DNA of 19,086 bases from an uncultured Bacilli bacterium (GCA_944363995.1 CALVVV010000022.1:1-19086); one strand, 5' to 3'. Counted from the stretch's first letter, positions 6,274-14,562 are shown. The notes: a model not told the origin generated them from the sequence alone. Translations and numbers: made by a program.

Positions 6274-8778
6274 ATGAAAAAAGTTTTAAAAAAAATAAGG
6301 AAAATTGTTTCTAATTTTCGCTTATATAAGGAAATTAAAAAAATCATTGTTGATTCCTATTTATATAAAATTTTTTTTGTTGCATCTTTTAAAAAAGCAC
6401 ATGAATTTGCTTACTATTATGAAAAAGAAAAAATATGTGATAATTTTATATTTTACTCATCTCAATGTGGAGAAACTTGGAATGGTAATCCCCGAGCAAT
6501 TTTGGATTATTTGTTAAATGATGATAAGTATAAAAACTTTTTTCATGTCATTTTGTATAAGAAATTAAACGATAAGGAAGTTTTACAATATAAAGATAAG
6601 TATAAAAATGTTATTTTTATACAACCGAGTAGTAAGTTGTATGCAAAATATGCTGAAATGTGTAAATATTTAATAGTTGATAACACATTAAGTCCTTACT
6701 TTATAAAAAAAGAAGGTCAAATATATGTTAATTCTTGGCATTCAACTTTATTAAAACCATTAGGAAGGGATACTGGATTGATTTGGGAATCTAGTAATAT
6801 TTCAAAAAATTGTCTACAAATAGATTATTTTGTGACGCCAAATAAATTTACAAGTGATTTGTTTTTTAGGGCTTATTATTCTGACAATTTATTTCAAGGT
6901 GAAATAATAGATGTTGGTTATCCAAGAAACGATATGATTTATAATGCAAACAAAAAAAGAATTAAAGAACTTTTAAAATTGTCTGATACTGATAAATTAA
7001 TTATATATGCACCAACTTGGCGTGGTACAATTAGTAACATAGAAAAACAGGCTGCTGAACTCTTCGATAAATATTATCAGATGAAAGAAGCATTAAAAGA
7101 TGATTATGTAGTTTTATTTCGTCCACATATTATGACTTATAAATATCTAACGAAAGAGGATAAAAAACATATTGTTCCGATGAATATTGATACCAATGAA
7201 TTATTGGCAGTCACAGATATTTTAATTACAGATTATTCGGGAATATTTTTTGATTTTTTGAATACAAAAAAACCAATTATTTTATTTCCTTTTGATAAAG
7301 ATAAATATCTCAGTACTAGAAATTCTAAAATAGATTTTTATTTATCAATTGATGATATACCCGGGCCTGTTTGTTATGATGTTTCTGAAGTGATTCAAAA
7401 TGTCAAGAATATAGAAAAAATAAGTAGAAAATACTCTAAAAAATATAATGAATATATTAAAAAATTTGTTTCTCATGATGATGGAAATGCAACAAAAAGA
7501 GTAGTAGAAAAAATTTTTAATAATGTTCCTAAAAAGAAAATTGTTGATAATAGAAAGAAAATATTAATATGTCCAGGTAATATGAATGCTAATGGAGTTA
7601 CTGAATCATTTTTAACATTATTAGATAATATTGATTATAAAAAATATAATGTTTCGGTTTTGTTAGAAAATAAAAATAAAAATTTAAATAGACAACTTAG
7701 AATTAATCAAAATGCCAATGTATTTTATTATGCTCAATATTTAATGTATAAGAATTTGTTTGAACATTTTTGGGTATATTTAATTACCAGAATAGGTAAA
7801 AAGAAATTTATCTCACTTCCAAAAAAGTTTTGTATAAGAAATGTTAAAAGTCGAATATATAATGTTGATTTTGATACTATTATTGAATATCATGGTTATA
7901 ATCCAATGAATGCTATGCTTCATTCGGTTGGAGTAAATGCTAATTGTAAAAAGCTAATTTATCTACATGCTGATATGAATCTAGATAGAATTACCAAAAA
8001 TAAAAAAATTGGTAGAGTTTTTACATTTTATCCTTATTATGATAAGTTAGTTTGTGTTAGTAAAGGATCATATGAGGCAAATCTTGAAGGAACTAAAAAT
8101 TATATTTTGAAAAAATTTCACATTGATTTAACTGACAAGTTTAATTATGTGTATAATTTGGTTAATATTGAAAAAATTAATAATGGACTAAAAAGTGATA
8201 CACTGAAATATAATGAAAATAATTATTATTGTGATAATAAAAAAGGAAACATTATCAAATTTATAAGATTACCTAGAAAAGATGAAATTTCTTTTATATC
8301 GATTGGAAGATTATCTCCTGAAAAAAATCATAAATTAGTTATCAAAGCTTTCAGTAGATTAGTTAAAGATTATCAAAATGTAAATTTATATATTGTTGGA
8401 GATGGAATATTAAGAGATTCGTTAAGTAAAATGATAACAAAATTAGGTCTACAAGAAAAAGTCATATTAACTGGTTTCTTGAGTAATCCTTATTTCTTAC
8501 TTAATCATTGCGATTGCTTTGTGTTCCCATCATCATATGAAGGCATGGGATTATCAGCATTAGAAGCGAGTATATTAAAAAAATTTGTTATAGCTTCTAA
8601 TATTAAAGGGGTAAGTGATTTTATTAATTCAGATAATGGTGTGTTGGTAAAGATAAAAGAAGTAGATATATATAATGCTATGCTTGATTTTATGAAGAAT
8701 AAGAAAAAAATCTTACCAATAGATGGTAAAAAATTTAACAAAAATGCATTAAATCTATTTTATAAAGTTCTTGATTAA
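6274..8778 (+). CDS. TagF-like glycerophosphotransferase fused to GT4 glycosyltransferase
   Basis: An 834-aa cytoplasmic-face enzyme with two catalytic units. Residues about 55-415 belong to the CDP-glycerol glycerophosphotransferase family (TagF/TagB): NSWHST (153-158, catalytic His156), YAPTWRGT (245-252), RPH (283-285) and TDYSGIFFDF (319-328). Residues about 428-834 are a GT-B, GT4-type glycosyltransferase: N-terminal fold starting CPGNMNANG, then IGRLSPEKN (677-685), IVGDG (707-711) and EGMGLSALEA (756-765) for nucleotide-sugar binding. The pair could add a sugar and a phosphopolyol (or CMP-phosphonate-derived unit) in alternation, building a repeat unit. The N-terminus is basic and amphipathic, which suits membrane attachment, as for TagF. 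It starts 19 nt after the previous gene. Donor and acceptor are not readable from sequence. Confidence 0.88.
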   Translation: MKKVLKKIRKIVSNFRLYKEIKKIIVDSYLYKIFFVASFKKAHEFAYYYEKEKICDNFIFYSSQCGETWNGNPRAILDYLLNDDKYKNFFHVILYKKLNDKEVLQYKDKYKNVIFIQPSSKLYAKYAEMCKYLIVDNTLSPYFIKKEGQIYVNSWHSTLLKPLGRDTGLIWESSNISKNCLQIDYFVTPNKFTSDLFFRAYYSDNLFQGEIIDVGYPRNDMIYNANKKRIKELLKLSDTDKLIIYAPTWRGTISNIEKQAAELFDKYYQMKEALKDDYVVLFRPHIMTYKYLTKEDKKHIVPMNIDTNELLAVTDILITDYSGIFFDFLNTKKPIILFPFDKDKYLSTRNSKIDFYLSIDDIPGPVCYDVSEVIQNVKNIEKISRKYSKKYNEYIKKFVSHDDGNATKRVVEKIFNNVPKKKIVDNRKKILICPGNMNANGVTESFLTLLDNIDYKKYNVSVLLENKNKNLNRQLRINQNANVFYYAQYLMYKNLFEHFWVYLITRIGKKKFISLPKKFCIRNVKSRIYNVDFDTIIEYHGYNPMNAMLHSVGVNANCKKLIYLHADMNLDRITKNKKIGRVFTFYPYYDKLVCVSKGSYEANLEGTKNYILKKFHIDLTDKFNYVYNLVNIEKINNGLKSDTLKYNENNYYCDNKKGNIIKFIRLPRKDEISFISIGRLSPEKNHKLVIKAFSRLVKDYQNVNLYIVGDGILRDSLSKMITKLGLQEKVILTGFLSNPYFLLNHCDCFVFPSSYEGMGLSALEASILKKFVIASNIKGVSDFINSDNGVLVKIKEVDIYNAMLDFMKNKKKILPIDGKKFNKNALNLFYKVLD

Positions 8779-8788
8779 TGGTGATTGT

Positions 8789-10375
8789 ATGGAGTTGAAA
8801 GAATTACAAAAAATAGAACTAGAAATTGTTTTGCAAGTAAAAAAAATATGTGATAAACATAATTTAATTTTTTATTTATCTGAAGGTTCTTTATTAGGAG
8901 CTGTTCGTCATCATGGCTTTATACCATGGGATGATGATATGGATATTATGATGCCAAGAGAAGATTATGAAAAATTTTTAACTATTGCTTTAAAAGAATT
9001 ACCTAAAAAGTATTTATTGCAATGTAGTAAGAATTTGCCTACATATTGGACAGGTTCTGCTAAAATTAGGACCACTCAAAAAACTGATTTTTTACAAACG
9101 CAATATCTTCATTTGACAAATGAAGTCGGACCATATATAGATATATTCCCTCTTGATTATGTTCCTAAAAAGACTTCTTATTTACAAAGAATTCAAGATA
9201 AAAAAGTAAGAATTTATAAGTTGATGCTTTGGTATAAATCTAAATTAAGCAATCCAAAAAAATTTAAGAAAAAAATATTGAAATTTTGTACTTTATTTTT
9301 TACTGTCAAAGATTTGCAAAAAATGTTGTATAAACAAATGACAAAATTTAATAAAAAGCAAAGAAATTATTATGTGAATTTTGGAAGTGTTTATGGTGCT
9401 AAAAAGCAGACGATTCCTATTGAAAAATATGGGAAACCTATTCTTGTTTCTTTTGAAAACTATGAACTTCCAATCCCTTGTGGTTATGATTATATTTTGA
9501 CTAAAATATATAAGAATTATATGAAATTGCCTCCACTCAACAAACGTAAACCAAAACATAATTTTGGTAATAAAAATAAAGATAATAGTGTAAATAAACA
9601 ACGAAGATTACAGCTGATTGAATTAGATATTTTAAAGGAAGTAGATCGAATTTGTAAAAAATATCATATTACTTATTATATGGCTGAAGGGAGTTTATTA
9701 GGGGCAATGCGTCACAATGGTTTTATTCCTTGGGATGATGATTTAGATATTATGATGCTAAGAAAAGATTATGAAAGATTTCTTGAAGTAGCTCCTAAAG
9801 AAATAAATGATAAATATGAAATCCAACATGCCTCAACTATTACAAAATATTGGTCACCATTTATTAAGGTTAGATATTTAAATAATAATGAATTTGCTCA
9901 AAAACATATAGCTCATTTAACTGATCACAATGGTCCTTTATTAGATATTTTCCCCGTTGATAGTGTTCCTAAAATCGATAGTTTTGGTCAGCATTTACAA
10001 GCAATAAAAATAAAATTATATCGTGGAATGTTAGGTTTAAAATTATATCGAAAACCAAAAAAAATTAAATCATGGATAGTTTGGTTTCTAAGTTGTTTTT
10101 ATTCAATAAAAAAATTACACAAAAATTTGGATAAAATTTTTAAAAAATATAATAATAAAAATAATAAATATTTAGTTAATTTGGCTAGTTATTATAATTA
10201 TAGAAAACAAACTTTTCCATTAAAATATTATGGTAAACCTAAATATATTAAGTTTGAAGATATGAAAGTACCAGTTCCTAAAGAAGCTGATAAAATTCTA
10301 GCTAAAATATATGGTAATGATTATATGGAAATTCCCCCGTTAGAAAAGAGAATAACAAAACATCATTTTGATTAG
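8789..10375 (+). CDS. Tandem LicD-LicD phosphotransferase
   Basis: This 528-aa protein contains two complete LicD-type nucleotidyltransferase-fold domains. In H. influenzae and pneumococcus, LicD enzymes move phosphocholine from CDP-choline onto surface glycans. Domain 1 spans about 1-257 and domain 2 about 270-528, joined by a short Lys/Asn-rich linker. Each has the signature EGSLLGA(V/M)RH.GFIPWDDD.DIMM; the WDDDxD metal sites lie near 47-52 and 315-320. Both halves look catalytically intact. The halves also share late motifs (Y-G-K-P and PPL.KR..KH), showing an internal duplication. The start is ATG 8789, 10 nt after the preceding stop, with GGTGAT just before it; an upstream TTG would overlap the previous gene. 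Beside a CMP-phosphonate pathway, transfer of hydroxyethylphosphonate to two sugar positions is the natural guess. Confidence 0.92.
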   Translation: MELKELQKIELEIVLQVKKICDKHNLIFYLSEGSLLGAVRHHGFIPWDDDMDIMMPREDYEKFLTIALKELPKKYLLQCSKNLPTYWTGSAKIRTTQKTDFLQTQYLHLTNEVGPYIDIFPLDYVPKKTSYLQRIQDKKVRIYKLMLWYKSKLSNPKKFKKKILKFCTLFFTVKDLQKMLYKQMTKFNKKQRNYYVNFGSVYGAKKQTIPIEKYGKPILVSFENYELPIPCGYDYILTKIYKNYMKLPPLNKRKPKHNFGNKNKDNSVNKQRRLQLIELDILKEVDRICKKYHITYYMAEGSLLGAMRHNGFIPWDDDLDIMMLRKDYERFLEVAPKEINDKYEIQHASTITKYWSPFIKVRYLNNNEFAQKHIAHLTDHNGPLLDIFPVDSVPKIDSFGQHLQAIKIKLYRGMLGLKLYRKPKKIKSWIVWFLSCFYSIKKLHKNLDKIFKKYNNKNNKYLVNLASYYNYRKQTFPLKYYGKPKYIKFEDMKVPVPKEADKILAKIYGNDYMEIPPLEKRITKHHFD

Positions 10376-10386
10376 TAGGTGATAAT

Positions 10387-11487
10387 ATGTTTTTAATTGA
10401 TATATTTAAAATTTTATTAAATATATTATATCTTCCTTTTAAATTATTAAAAAAACAAAATAAGGTCTTATTTTTAAGTCGGCAAAGCAATGTTTTATCA
10501 CTCGAATACAAGATGATTATTGAAAGATTAAATAAAGAAGATGAACAGATAAAAGTAAAAGTTATTACTAAAAAACTAGAAAAGAATTTGTTTAGTTTTG
10601 TTAGTAATTTCTTTTTGCTGTTTAATCAAATGTATCATTTAGCTACTTCTAAAGTAGCAATTACTGATGGCTATTCTATTCCAATAAGTATATTAAAACA
10701 TGATAAAAAAGTAATAATTATTCAAATGTGGCATGCAAATGGAATTATAAAAAAAATTGGCTTACAAACTTTAGATAGTCGTGGTAAAAAAGGTAAAAAA
10801 TTAGCATTGAAGATGAATATGCACCAAAATTATGATTATGTAATTTCATCTTCAAACGAAACATCAAAAGTTTTTATGAAAGCTTTTAAAGTTAGTAAAA
10901 AGCAAATATTAAATTATGGAACTCCTATGCTAGATTATATTTATGATAAAAAAAATGATAAGAGTGAAATAATTAAGGAAAAATATAATCTTGGTAATAA
11001 AAAAATAGTTTTATATTTACCAACTTATCGTAAATCACAAATAAATTATGATGAAATTGTTAATAATTTTGATTTTAATAAGTATCAATTGGTTATTAAA
11101 AATCATCCAGTTGATCATAATAGAATAGAAAATGGCAATATTATTATTATTGATAAATATATAGCAGAAGATTTAATATCGATTGCTGATTACGTTATAA
11201 GTGATTATTCTAATGTCGTTTTTGAATCGTTATTATGTCATAAAAAAACATATTGTTACATATATGATTATGATTTATATAAAAAACAATTTGGTTTTAA
11301 TATTGATTTAAAAAAAGAATTTAATAAATATTCGTTTACTAATTTTGTTGACTTATTAAAAGAAATTGAAAAAGATAAATATGATTTTAAGTTTGCTAGT
11401 AAATTTTTAAATAAATATGTTGCAAATTTTGATGGAAAAAGCACTAACAGAATTGTTGATTTTATAATAAAAAAAATTAATTCTTAA
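10387..11487 (+). CDS. TagB/TagF-like CDP-glycerol glycerophosphotransferase family protein
   Basis: A single-domain 366-aa member of the Glyphos_transf family (TagB/TarB/TagF), which transfers glycerol phosphate or ribitol phosphate from a CDP donor to the lipid-linked teichoic acid. Motifs: QMWHANG (113-119, His116 catalytic), LPTYR (211-215), KNHP (238-241) and SDYSNVVFE (272-280). The first 20 residues are hydrophobic/amphipathic and could tether it to the inner membrane face. Its short length resembles the primase TagB more than the polymerase TagF. With the TagF-GT4 fusion upstream, it could be the priming enzyme. AGGTGAT precedes ATG 10387, 11 nt after the LicD stop. The substrate could also be ribitol phosphate; sequence alone does not tell. 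Confidence 0.87.
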   Translation: MFLIDIFKILLNILYLPFKLLKKQNKVLFLSRQSNVLSLEYKMIIERLNKEDEQIKVKVITKKLEKNLFSFVSNFFLLFNQMYHLATSKVAITDGYSIPISILKHDKKVIIIQMWHANGIIKKIGLQTLDSRGKKGKKLALKMNMHQNYDYVISSSNETSKVFMKAFKVSKKQILNYGTPMLDYIYDKKNDKSEIIKEKYNLGNKKIVLYLPTYRKSQINYDEIVNNFDFNKYQLVIKNHPVDHNRIENGNIIIIDKYIAEDLISIADYVISDYSNVVFESLLCHKKTYCYIYDYDLYKKQFGFNIDLKKEFNKYSFTNFVDLLKEIEKDKYDFKFASKFLNKYVANFDGKSTNRIVDFIIKKINS

Positions 11488-11508
11488 TTTCCCATTATTT
11501 AGAAAATA

Positions 11509-11517
11509 TGGTAAAAT
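11509..11517 (+). promoter_or_regulatory. Possible internal promoter for tagGH
   Basis: TGGTAAAAT at 11509-11517 resembles an extended -10 box in the only sizeable gap of the operon (11488-11535). No good -35 is seen. It would start transcription near 11524, leaving a very short leader containing the GGAGG of tagG. It may allow the transporter to be made independently of the phosphonate genes. Confidence 0.3.
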
Positions 11518-11535
11518 TATATTGTGGAGGTAATA

Positions 11536-12321
11536 ATGAAAAAATTCTTTCAAGATATAAAAAAATATTTTAAATATATATTGTATTCAACTAAATCTAA
11601 TTTAAAAACAGAAGTGGCCAATTCTTATTTAAATTGGTTGTGGTGGATATTAGATCCTTTATGTTTTATGTTAGTATATACTTTTATTGTTCAAATTGTA
11701 TTTAAAGCGAATGAACAATATTTTCCGGTTTTTGTTTTAATTGGGTTAACTGCTTGGAATTTTTTTAATACCAACACTAATTCTAGTGTGAAGTTAATTG
11801 CTAATAATAAATCTATTGTAACCAAGGTATATATTCCTAAATATGTTTTAACTTTAGTCAAAATGTTTACAAATTTATTTAAAATGATGATTTCGTGGGG
11901 ATTGATATTAATCATGATGTTGATCTTTAAAGTGCCATATACTTTATATATGTTACAATTTTTCCCAGTTTTAATTGTTTTGTTTGTTTTATCATTTGGT
12001 ATTTCAACAATACTTATGCATTTTGGTGTGTTTGTCGAAGATTTAAGTAATGTTATGAATATTTTCTTGAAATTAGTATTTTATATGTCGGGAGTTTTTT
12101 ATGCCATATCGACAAGAGTTCCTGCTCCTTTTAATCGTATTTTAGTAAATTTAAATCCAATTGCCCTAATAATAGATTCTTTTAGAAAAGCTTTTTTAGG
12201 AGCTGATTTAGTTAATTATCGAATGTTAAGTATTTGGTTAGTTATTGGGCTAATTTTATCATTTATTGGTATAAAAACAATTCAAAAATATGAAAATAGT
12301 TATGCGAAGGTGACAAAATGA
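11536..12321 (+). CDS. tagG: Teichoic-acid-type ABC transporter permease
   Basis: An ABC-2 family permease of 261 aa that would flip lipid-linked teichoic-acid-like polymer to the outer face. About six membrane segments are visible: near 30-58, 62-80, 100-128, 135-160, 170-190 and 230-250. The N-terminal cytoplasmic helix carries an amphipathic stretch before LNWLWWILDP, typical of TagG/Wzm-type permeases. ATG 11536 is chosen because GGAGG (11526-11530) stands 5 bases upstream; the preceding GTG overlaps that site. The stop TGA overlaps the start of tagH by 4 nt (ATGA), a sign of coupled translation and fixed stoichiometry. Its position after the polymer-building genes makes the exported substrate very likely their product. 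Confidence 0.9.
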   Translation: MKKFFQDIKKYFKYILYSTKSNLKTEVANSYLNWLWWILDPLCFMLVYTFIVQIVFKANEQYFPVFVLIGLTAWNFFNTNTNSSVKLIANNKSIVTKVYIPKYVLTLVKMFTNLFKMMISWGLILIMMLIFKVPYTLYMLQFFPVLIVLFVLSFGISTILMHFGVFVEDLSNVMNIFLKLVFYMSGVFYAISTRVPAPFNRILVNLNPIALIIDSFRKAFLGADLVNYRMLSIWLVIGLILSFIGIKTIQKYENSYAKVTK

Positions 12322-13052
12322 ATAAGTATGCAATTACAATTAAAGATTTACATATAAGTTATCGAACTTTAAAAGGCTTTTCAATAAAAAAATCATTATT
12401 GAAATTAAAAATGAGTAAATCTGAAGTATTTGAAGCGGTTAGGGGAGTTTCTTTTAATGTTGAAAAAGGTAAAATTTTAGGTATTATTGGAAAAAATGGT
12501 TCTGGGAAATCAACATTACTTAGAAGTATTGCAGGAATATTCTCACCAGATTCTGGCACGATAGACTTACACGGTAATTCAGTATCATTATTATCAATTG
12601 GCGTTGGCTTTCAAAATAAATTAACAGGTTATGAAAATATCTTTTTATCAGGTATGTTATTAGGCTTTTCAGAAGAACAAATAAAGCAGAGAATTAATGA
12701 AATTATTGAATTTTCGGAACTTGGCGAATTTATTTACAAACCAGTTTCTAGTTATTCTAGCGGTATGTATTCTAAATTAGCATTTTCTATTACCGCTATA
12801 TTAGAAACTGACATTATGTTAATCGATGAAGTTTTTAGTGTTGGTGATATTAAATTTAAACAAAAAAGTTATAACAAAATGAAAGAATTAATTTCTGATG
12901 AAAATAGAACCGTTATAATAGTATCGCATAGTTTGGGAACCTTAAAAGAATTATGTGATGAAGTGTTATGGTTGCACGATGGAAAAATTAAACAAATTGG
13001 AGATCCTGAAGAAGTTATCAAAGCTTATGAAGAGTTTATGAAAACTGATTAA
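12318..13052 (+). CDS. tagH: Teichoic-acid-type ABC transporter ATPase
   Basis: This 244-aa ATPase powers the TagG permease. Walker A is GKNGSGKST (58-66); the signature is YSSGM (146-150) in place of LSGGQ, as common in polysaccharide exporters; Walker B is IMLIDE (166-171); the switch His is in VSHS (202-205). The extended segment before the P-loop (residues 1-45) is characteristic of the TagH/Wzt group. It lacks the long C-terminal extension found in B. subtilis TagH and the carbohydrate-binding domain of some Wzt proteins, so substrate selection probably lies elsewhere. It is the last gene of the operon and ends in the bidirectional terminator. Confidence 0.92.
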   Translation: MNKYAITIKDLHISYRTLKGFSIKKSLLKLKMSKSEVFEAVRGVSFNVEKGKILGIIGKNGSGKSTLLRSIAGIFSPDSGTIDLHGNSVSLLSIGVGFQNKLTGYENIFLSGMLLGFSEEQIKQRINEIIEFSELGEFIYKPVSSYSSGMYSKLAFSITAILETDIMLIDEVFSVGDIKFKQKSYNKMKELISDENRTVIIVSHSLGTLKELCDEVLWLHDGKIKQIGDPEEVIKAYEEFMKTD

Positions 13053-13097
13053 AAAACTGATAAATAGAATTAACTATTAATCAGTTTTTGTTTTTTT
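13052..13097. terminator. Bidirectional terminator between tagH and tagO
   Basis: A perfect 10-bp stem AAAAACTGAT (13052-13061) with ATCAGTTTTT (13080-13089) surrounds an 18-nt loop. T-rich DNA follows on the plus strand (13085-13097), and A-run DNA on the other side serves as the T tract on the minus strand. The stop codons of both convergent genes lie in or beside the hairpin. Confidence 0.8.
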
Positions 13098-14120
13098 ATG
13101 CTCAATTATGACATCAGTTTTTATTATAAATAAAACAACAATTATCATTAATATGCCATACATGATATATCCTAATTGTCTATCTAATAAAATATAAACA
13201 ATGGAAGTAAAGGCAAATAAAGAATCAATTAAACAAATAACAATCACTGTTTTTTTATGAGAAAAATTCATATTTAATAATTGGTGATGAATATGAAATT
13301 TATCAGGTTTGGTAATACTTTCATTTTTTATAGTTCTTCTAATAACAGCAAAGATTGTATCTAAAACAGGAATCGCAATAATCATAAAAGGAATAATTAA
13401 TGATGTCATAGTAACATTTTTAAAACCTAATAATGATATAATACTAATAATAAAACCTAAAAACATTGATCCAGAATCACCCATGAATATTTTAGCTGGA
13501 TATTTGTTATGAACTAAGAATCCTAAACAAGAACCTAACATAATAAAACATAGCATAAAATCTAAACCATGCGAATTCTTAAATATAGCTATTACTCCAA
13601 CGGTAGCAAAGAAAATACTACTAATTCCTGTTGCTAAGCCATCTAAACCATCAATTAAATTCATACAATTTATGAATGTTAAAATAAATAAAATTGTTAT
13701 TGGATAAGCCAATAATCCAAAATTTATATAAAGACCAAACGCACTAATATTTGATAATAATATATCACCATTAATTACGACTATTAAAGCAGCAACTAAT
13801 TGTCCTAATAATTTGATTTTTGCTTTTAATGGTTTGATATCATCAATTATACCAGTAATTATAATAATAAAACTACCAATTAGAATTGAAGTCATTAAAT
13901 TATTTTGTTTTCCAAATACAAGATAACCAAATAAAAAACCAGCATATATTGCAAGTCCTCCTAAACGAGGAATAGGTACTTTATGAACTTTTCTAGCATT
14001 TGGTAAATCTATAGCATTAATATGATAAGCTATTTTTTTTACGACCGGCACTAAAATATAAACAAATAAAAAACAAACTAAAATAACTAAAACAATTTTA
14101 ACAAATAATTCTTGTGACAT
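13077..14120 (-). CDS. tagO: Undecaprenyl-phosphate GlcNAc-1-phosphate transferase family protein
   Basis: A TagO/WecA-type membrane enzyme (347 aa, about ten hydrophobic segments) that loads a GlcNAc-1-phosphate-like sugar on undecaprenyl phosphate, the first step of wall teichoic acid synthesis. Seen: DLPNARKVHKVPIPRLGG near 38-55, GIIDD (catalytic DD, about 90-94), NLIDGLDGLATG (about 154-165), KIFMGDSGSMFLG (about 210-222) and HIHHQLL (about 277-283), the His-rich motif of the WecA/TagO branch rather than MraY. AGAGGTG stands 7 bases before ATG 14118-14120. It faces the phosphonate/teichoic operon, ends in the shared terminator and has its own promoter. Placement next to tagGH supports a role in starting the same polymer. 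Confidence 0.88.
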   Translation of the reverse strand: MSQELFVKIVLVILVCFLFVYILVPVVKKIAYHINAIDLPNARKVHKVPIPRLGGLAIYAGFLFGYLVFGKQNNLMTSILIGSFIIIITGIIDDIKPLKAKIKLLGQLVAALIVVINGDILLSNISAFGLYINFGLLAYPITILFILTFINCMNLIDGLDGLATGISSIFFATVGVIAIFKNSHGLDFMLCFIMLGSCLGFLVHNKYPAKIFMGDSGSMFLGFIISIISLLGFKNVTMTSLIIPFMIIAIPVLDTIFAVIRRTIKNESITKPDKFHIHHQLLNMNFSHKKTVIVICLIDSLFAFTSIVYILLDRQLGYIMYGILMIIVVLFIIKTDVIIEHKKTKTD

Positions 14121-14139
14121 AAATACACCTCTAAATATA

Positions 14140-14168
14140 ATTTTATCAAAAAAAAAAATATTAGTCTA
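14140..14168 (-). promoter_or_regulatory. tagO promoter
   Basis: On the minus strand, TAGACT (14168-14163) and a TG-extended -10, TGATAAAAT (14148-14140), are spaced by 17 nt. The leader would be about 15 nt before the tagO ATG, carrying AGAGGTG. It lies in the divergent gap with the thioredoxin-like gene. Confidence 0.55.
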
Positions 14169-14233
14169 TAATTTCTAAAATTTACTAAATAATGTTTCTA
14201 CCACATTTTCCCATTTTTTTAACACATATTTTC

Positions 14234-14252
14234 TATAATTAAAGTTTATAAT
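14234..14252 (+). promoter_or_regulatory. -10 boxes before the thioredoxin-like gene
   Basis: Two perfect TATAAT hexamers lie at 14234-14239 and 14247-14252, upstream of the GAGGTGAT ribosome site. A TTAACA at 14219-14224 is at a poor distance from both. One of the two is probably the real -10, but the match is less certain in such AT-rich DNA. Confidence 0.35.
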
Positions 14253-14265
14253 TAATTTTAGAAAC

Positions 14266-14273
14266 GAGGTGAT
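14266..14273 (+). promoter_or_regulatory. Ribosome binding site fixing an ATA start
   Basis: GAGGTGAT is a strong Shine-Dalgarno site. At its optimal distance (7 nt after GG) stands ATA 14277, not ATG. The in-frame stop TAG at 14259-14261 excludes any earlier start. The first in-frame ATG (14316) has no ribosome site and would remove the first strand and the active-site Cys. Confidence 0.6.
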
Positions 14274-14276
14274 AAT

Positions 14277-14507
14277 ATAAATATTAAGGTAATTGGGACT
14301 AATTGTAGTAATGGTATGAAGTTATCGAAATTGGTTGATAAAGCAGTCGAAGAAATAAATTGTAATGCAGTTATTGACAAATTAGATGATTCATCTAAAA
14401 ATAAATATGGAATTAAAAATATTCCAGGTCTGGTAATTAATGGCCAAATAGTTAGTGAAGGAAAGGTGTTGTCTATAAGAGAAATTAAAAAATTATTATT
14501 AGCTTAA
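14277..14507 (+). CDS. Thioredoxin-fold small protein, ATA start, single active-site Cys
   Basis: A 76-aa protein of the small glutaredoxin-like (Thioredoxin_3) family. From the ATA start it reads (M)NIKVIGTNCSNGMKLSKLV, then residues through KYGIKNIPGLVINGQ (about 45-59, with the cis-Pro of the fold at IPG) and ends REIKKLLLA. Family members have a CxxC after the first strand; here it is CSNG, so only the first Cys (residue 10) remains, with one more Cys near residue 29. The product may act as a monothiol, a metal or glutathione-type binder, or have lost redox function. The start is inferred from the ribosome site at 14266-14273 and the family's N-terminus; ATT 14283 or ATG 14316 are alternatives. 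It is monocistronic, with a clear terminator after it. Confidence 0.7.
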   Translation: MNIKVIGTNCSNGMKLSKLVDKAVEEINCNAVIDKLDDSSKNKYGIKNIPGLVINGQIVSEGKVLSIREIKKLLLA

Positions 14508-14532
14508 AAGATTCTAATTTTGAATCTTTTTT
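14506..14532 (+). terminator. Terminator of the thioredoxin-like gene
   Basis: A 9-bp perfect stem (14506-14514 with 14522-14530), 7-nt loop and a T run to 14532 directly follow, and slightly overlap, the TAA stop. Confidence 0.8.
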
Positions 14533-14533
14533 C

Positions 14534-14562
14534 TTGTTTTTTCTCAAATATTAAAGTATAAT
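14534..14562 (+). promoter_or_regulatory. Promoter of the DUF1003 gene
   Basis: TTGTTT (14534-14539) and TATAAT (14557-14562) are separated by exactly 17 nt, immediately after the preceding terminator. The transcript would start near 14569, about 20 nt before the start codon. Confidence 0.6.
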
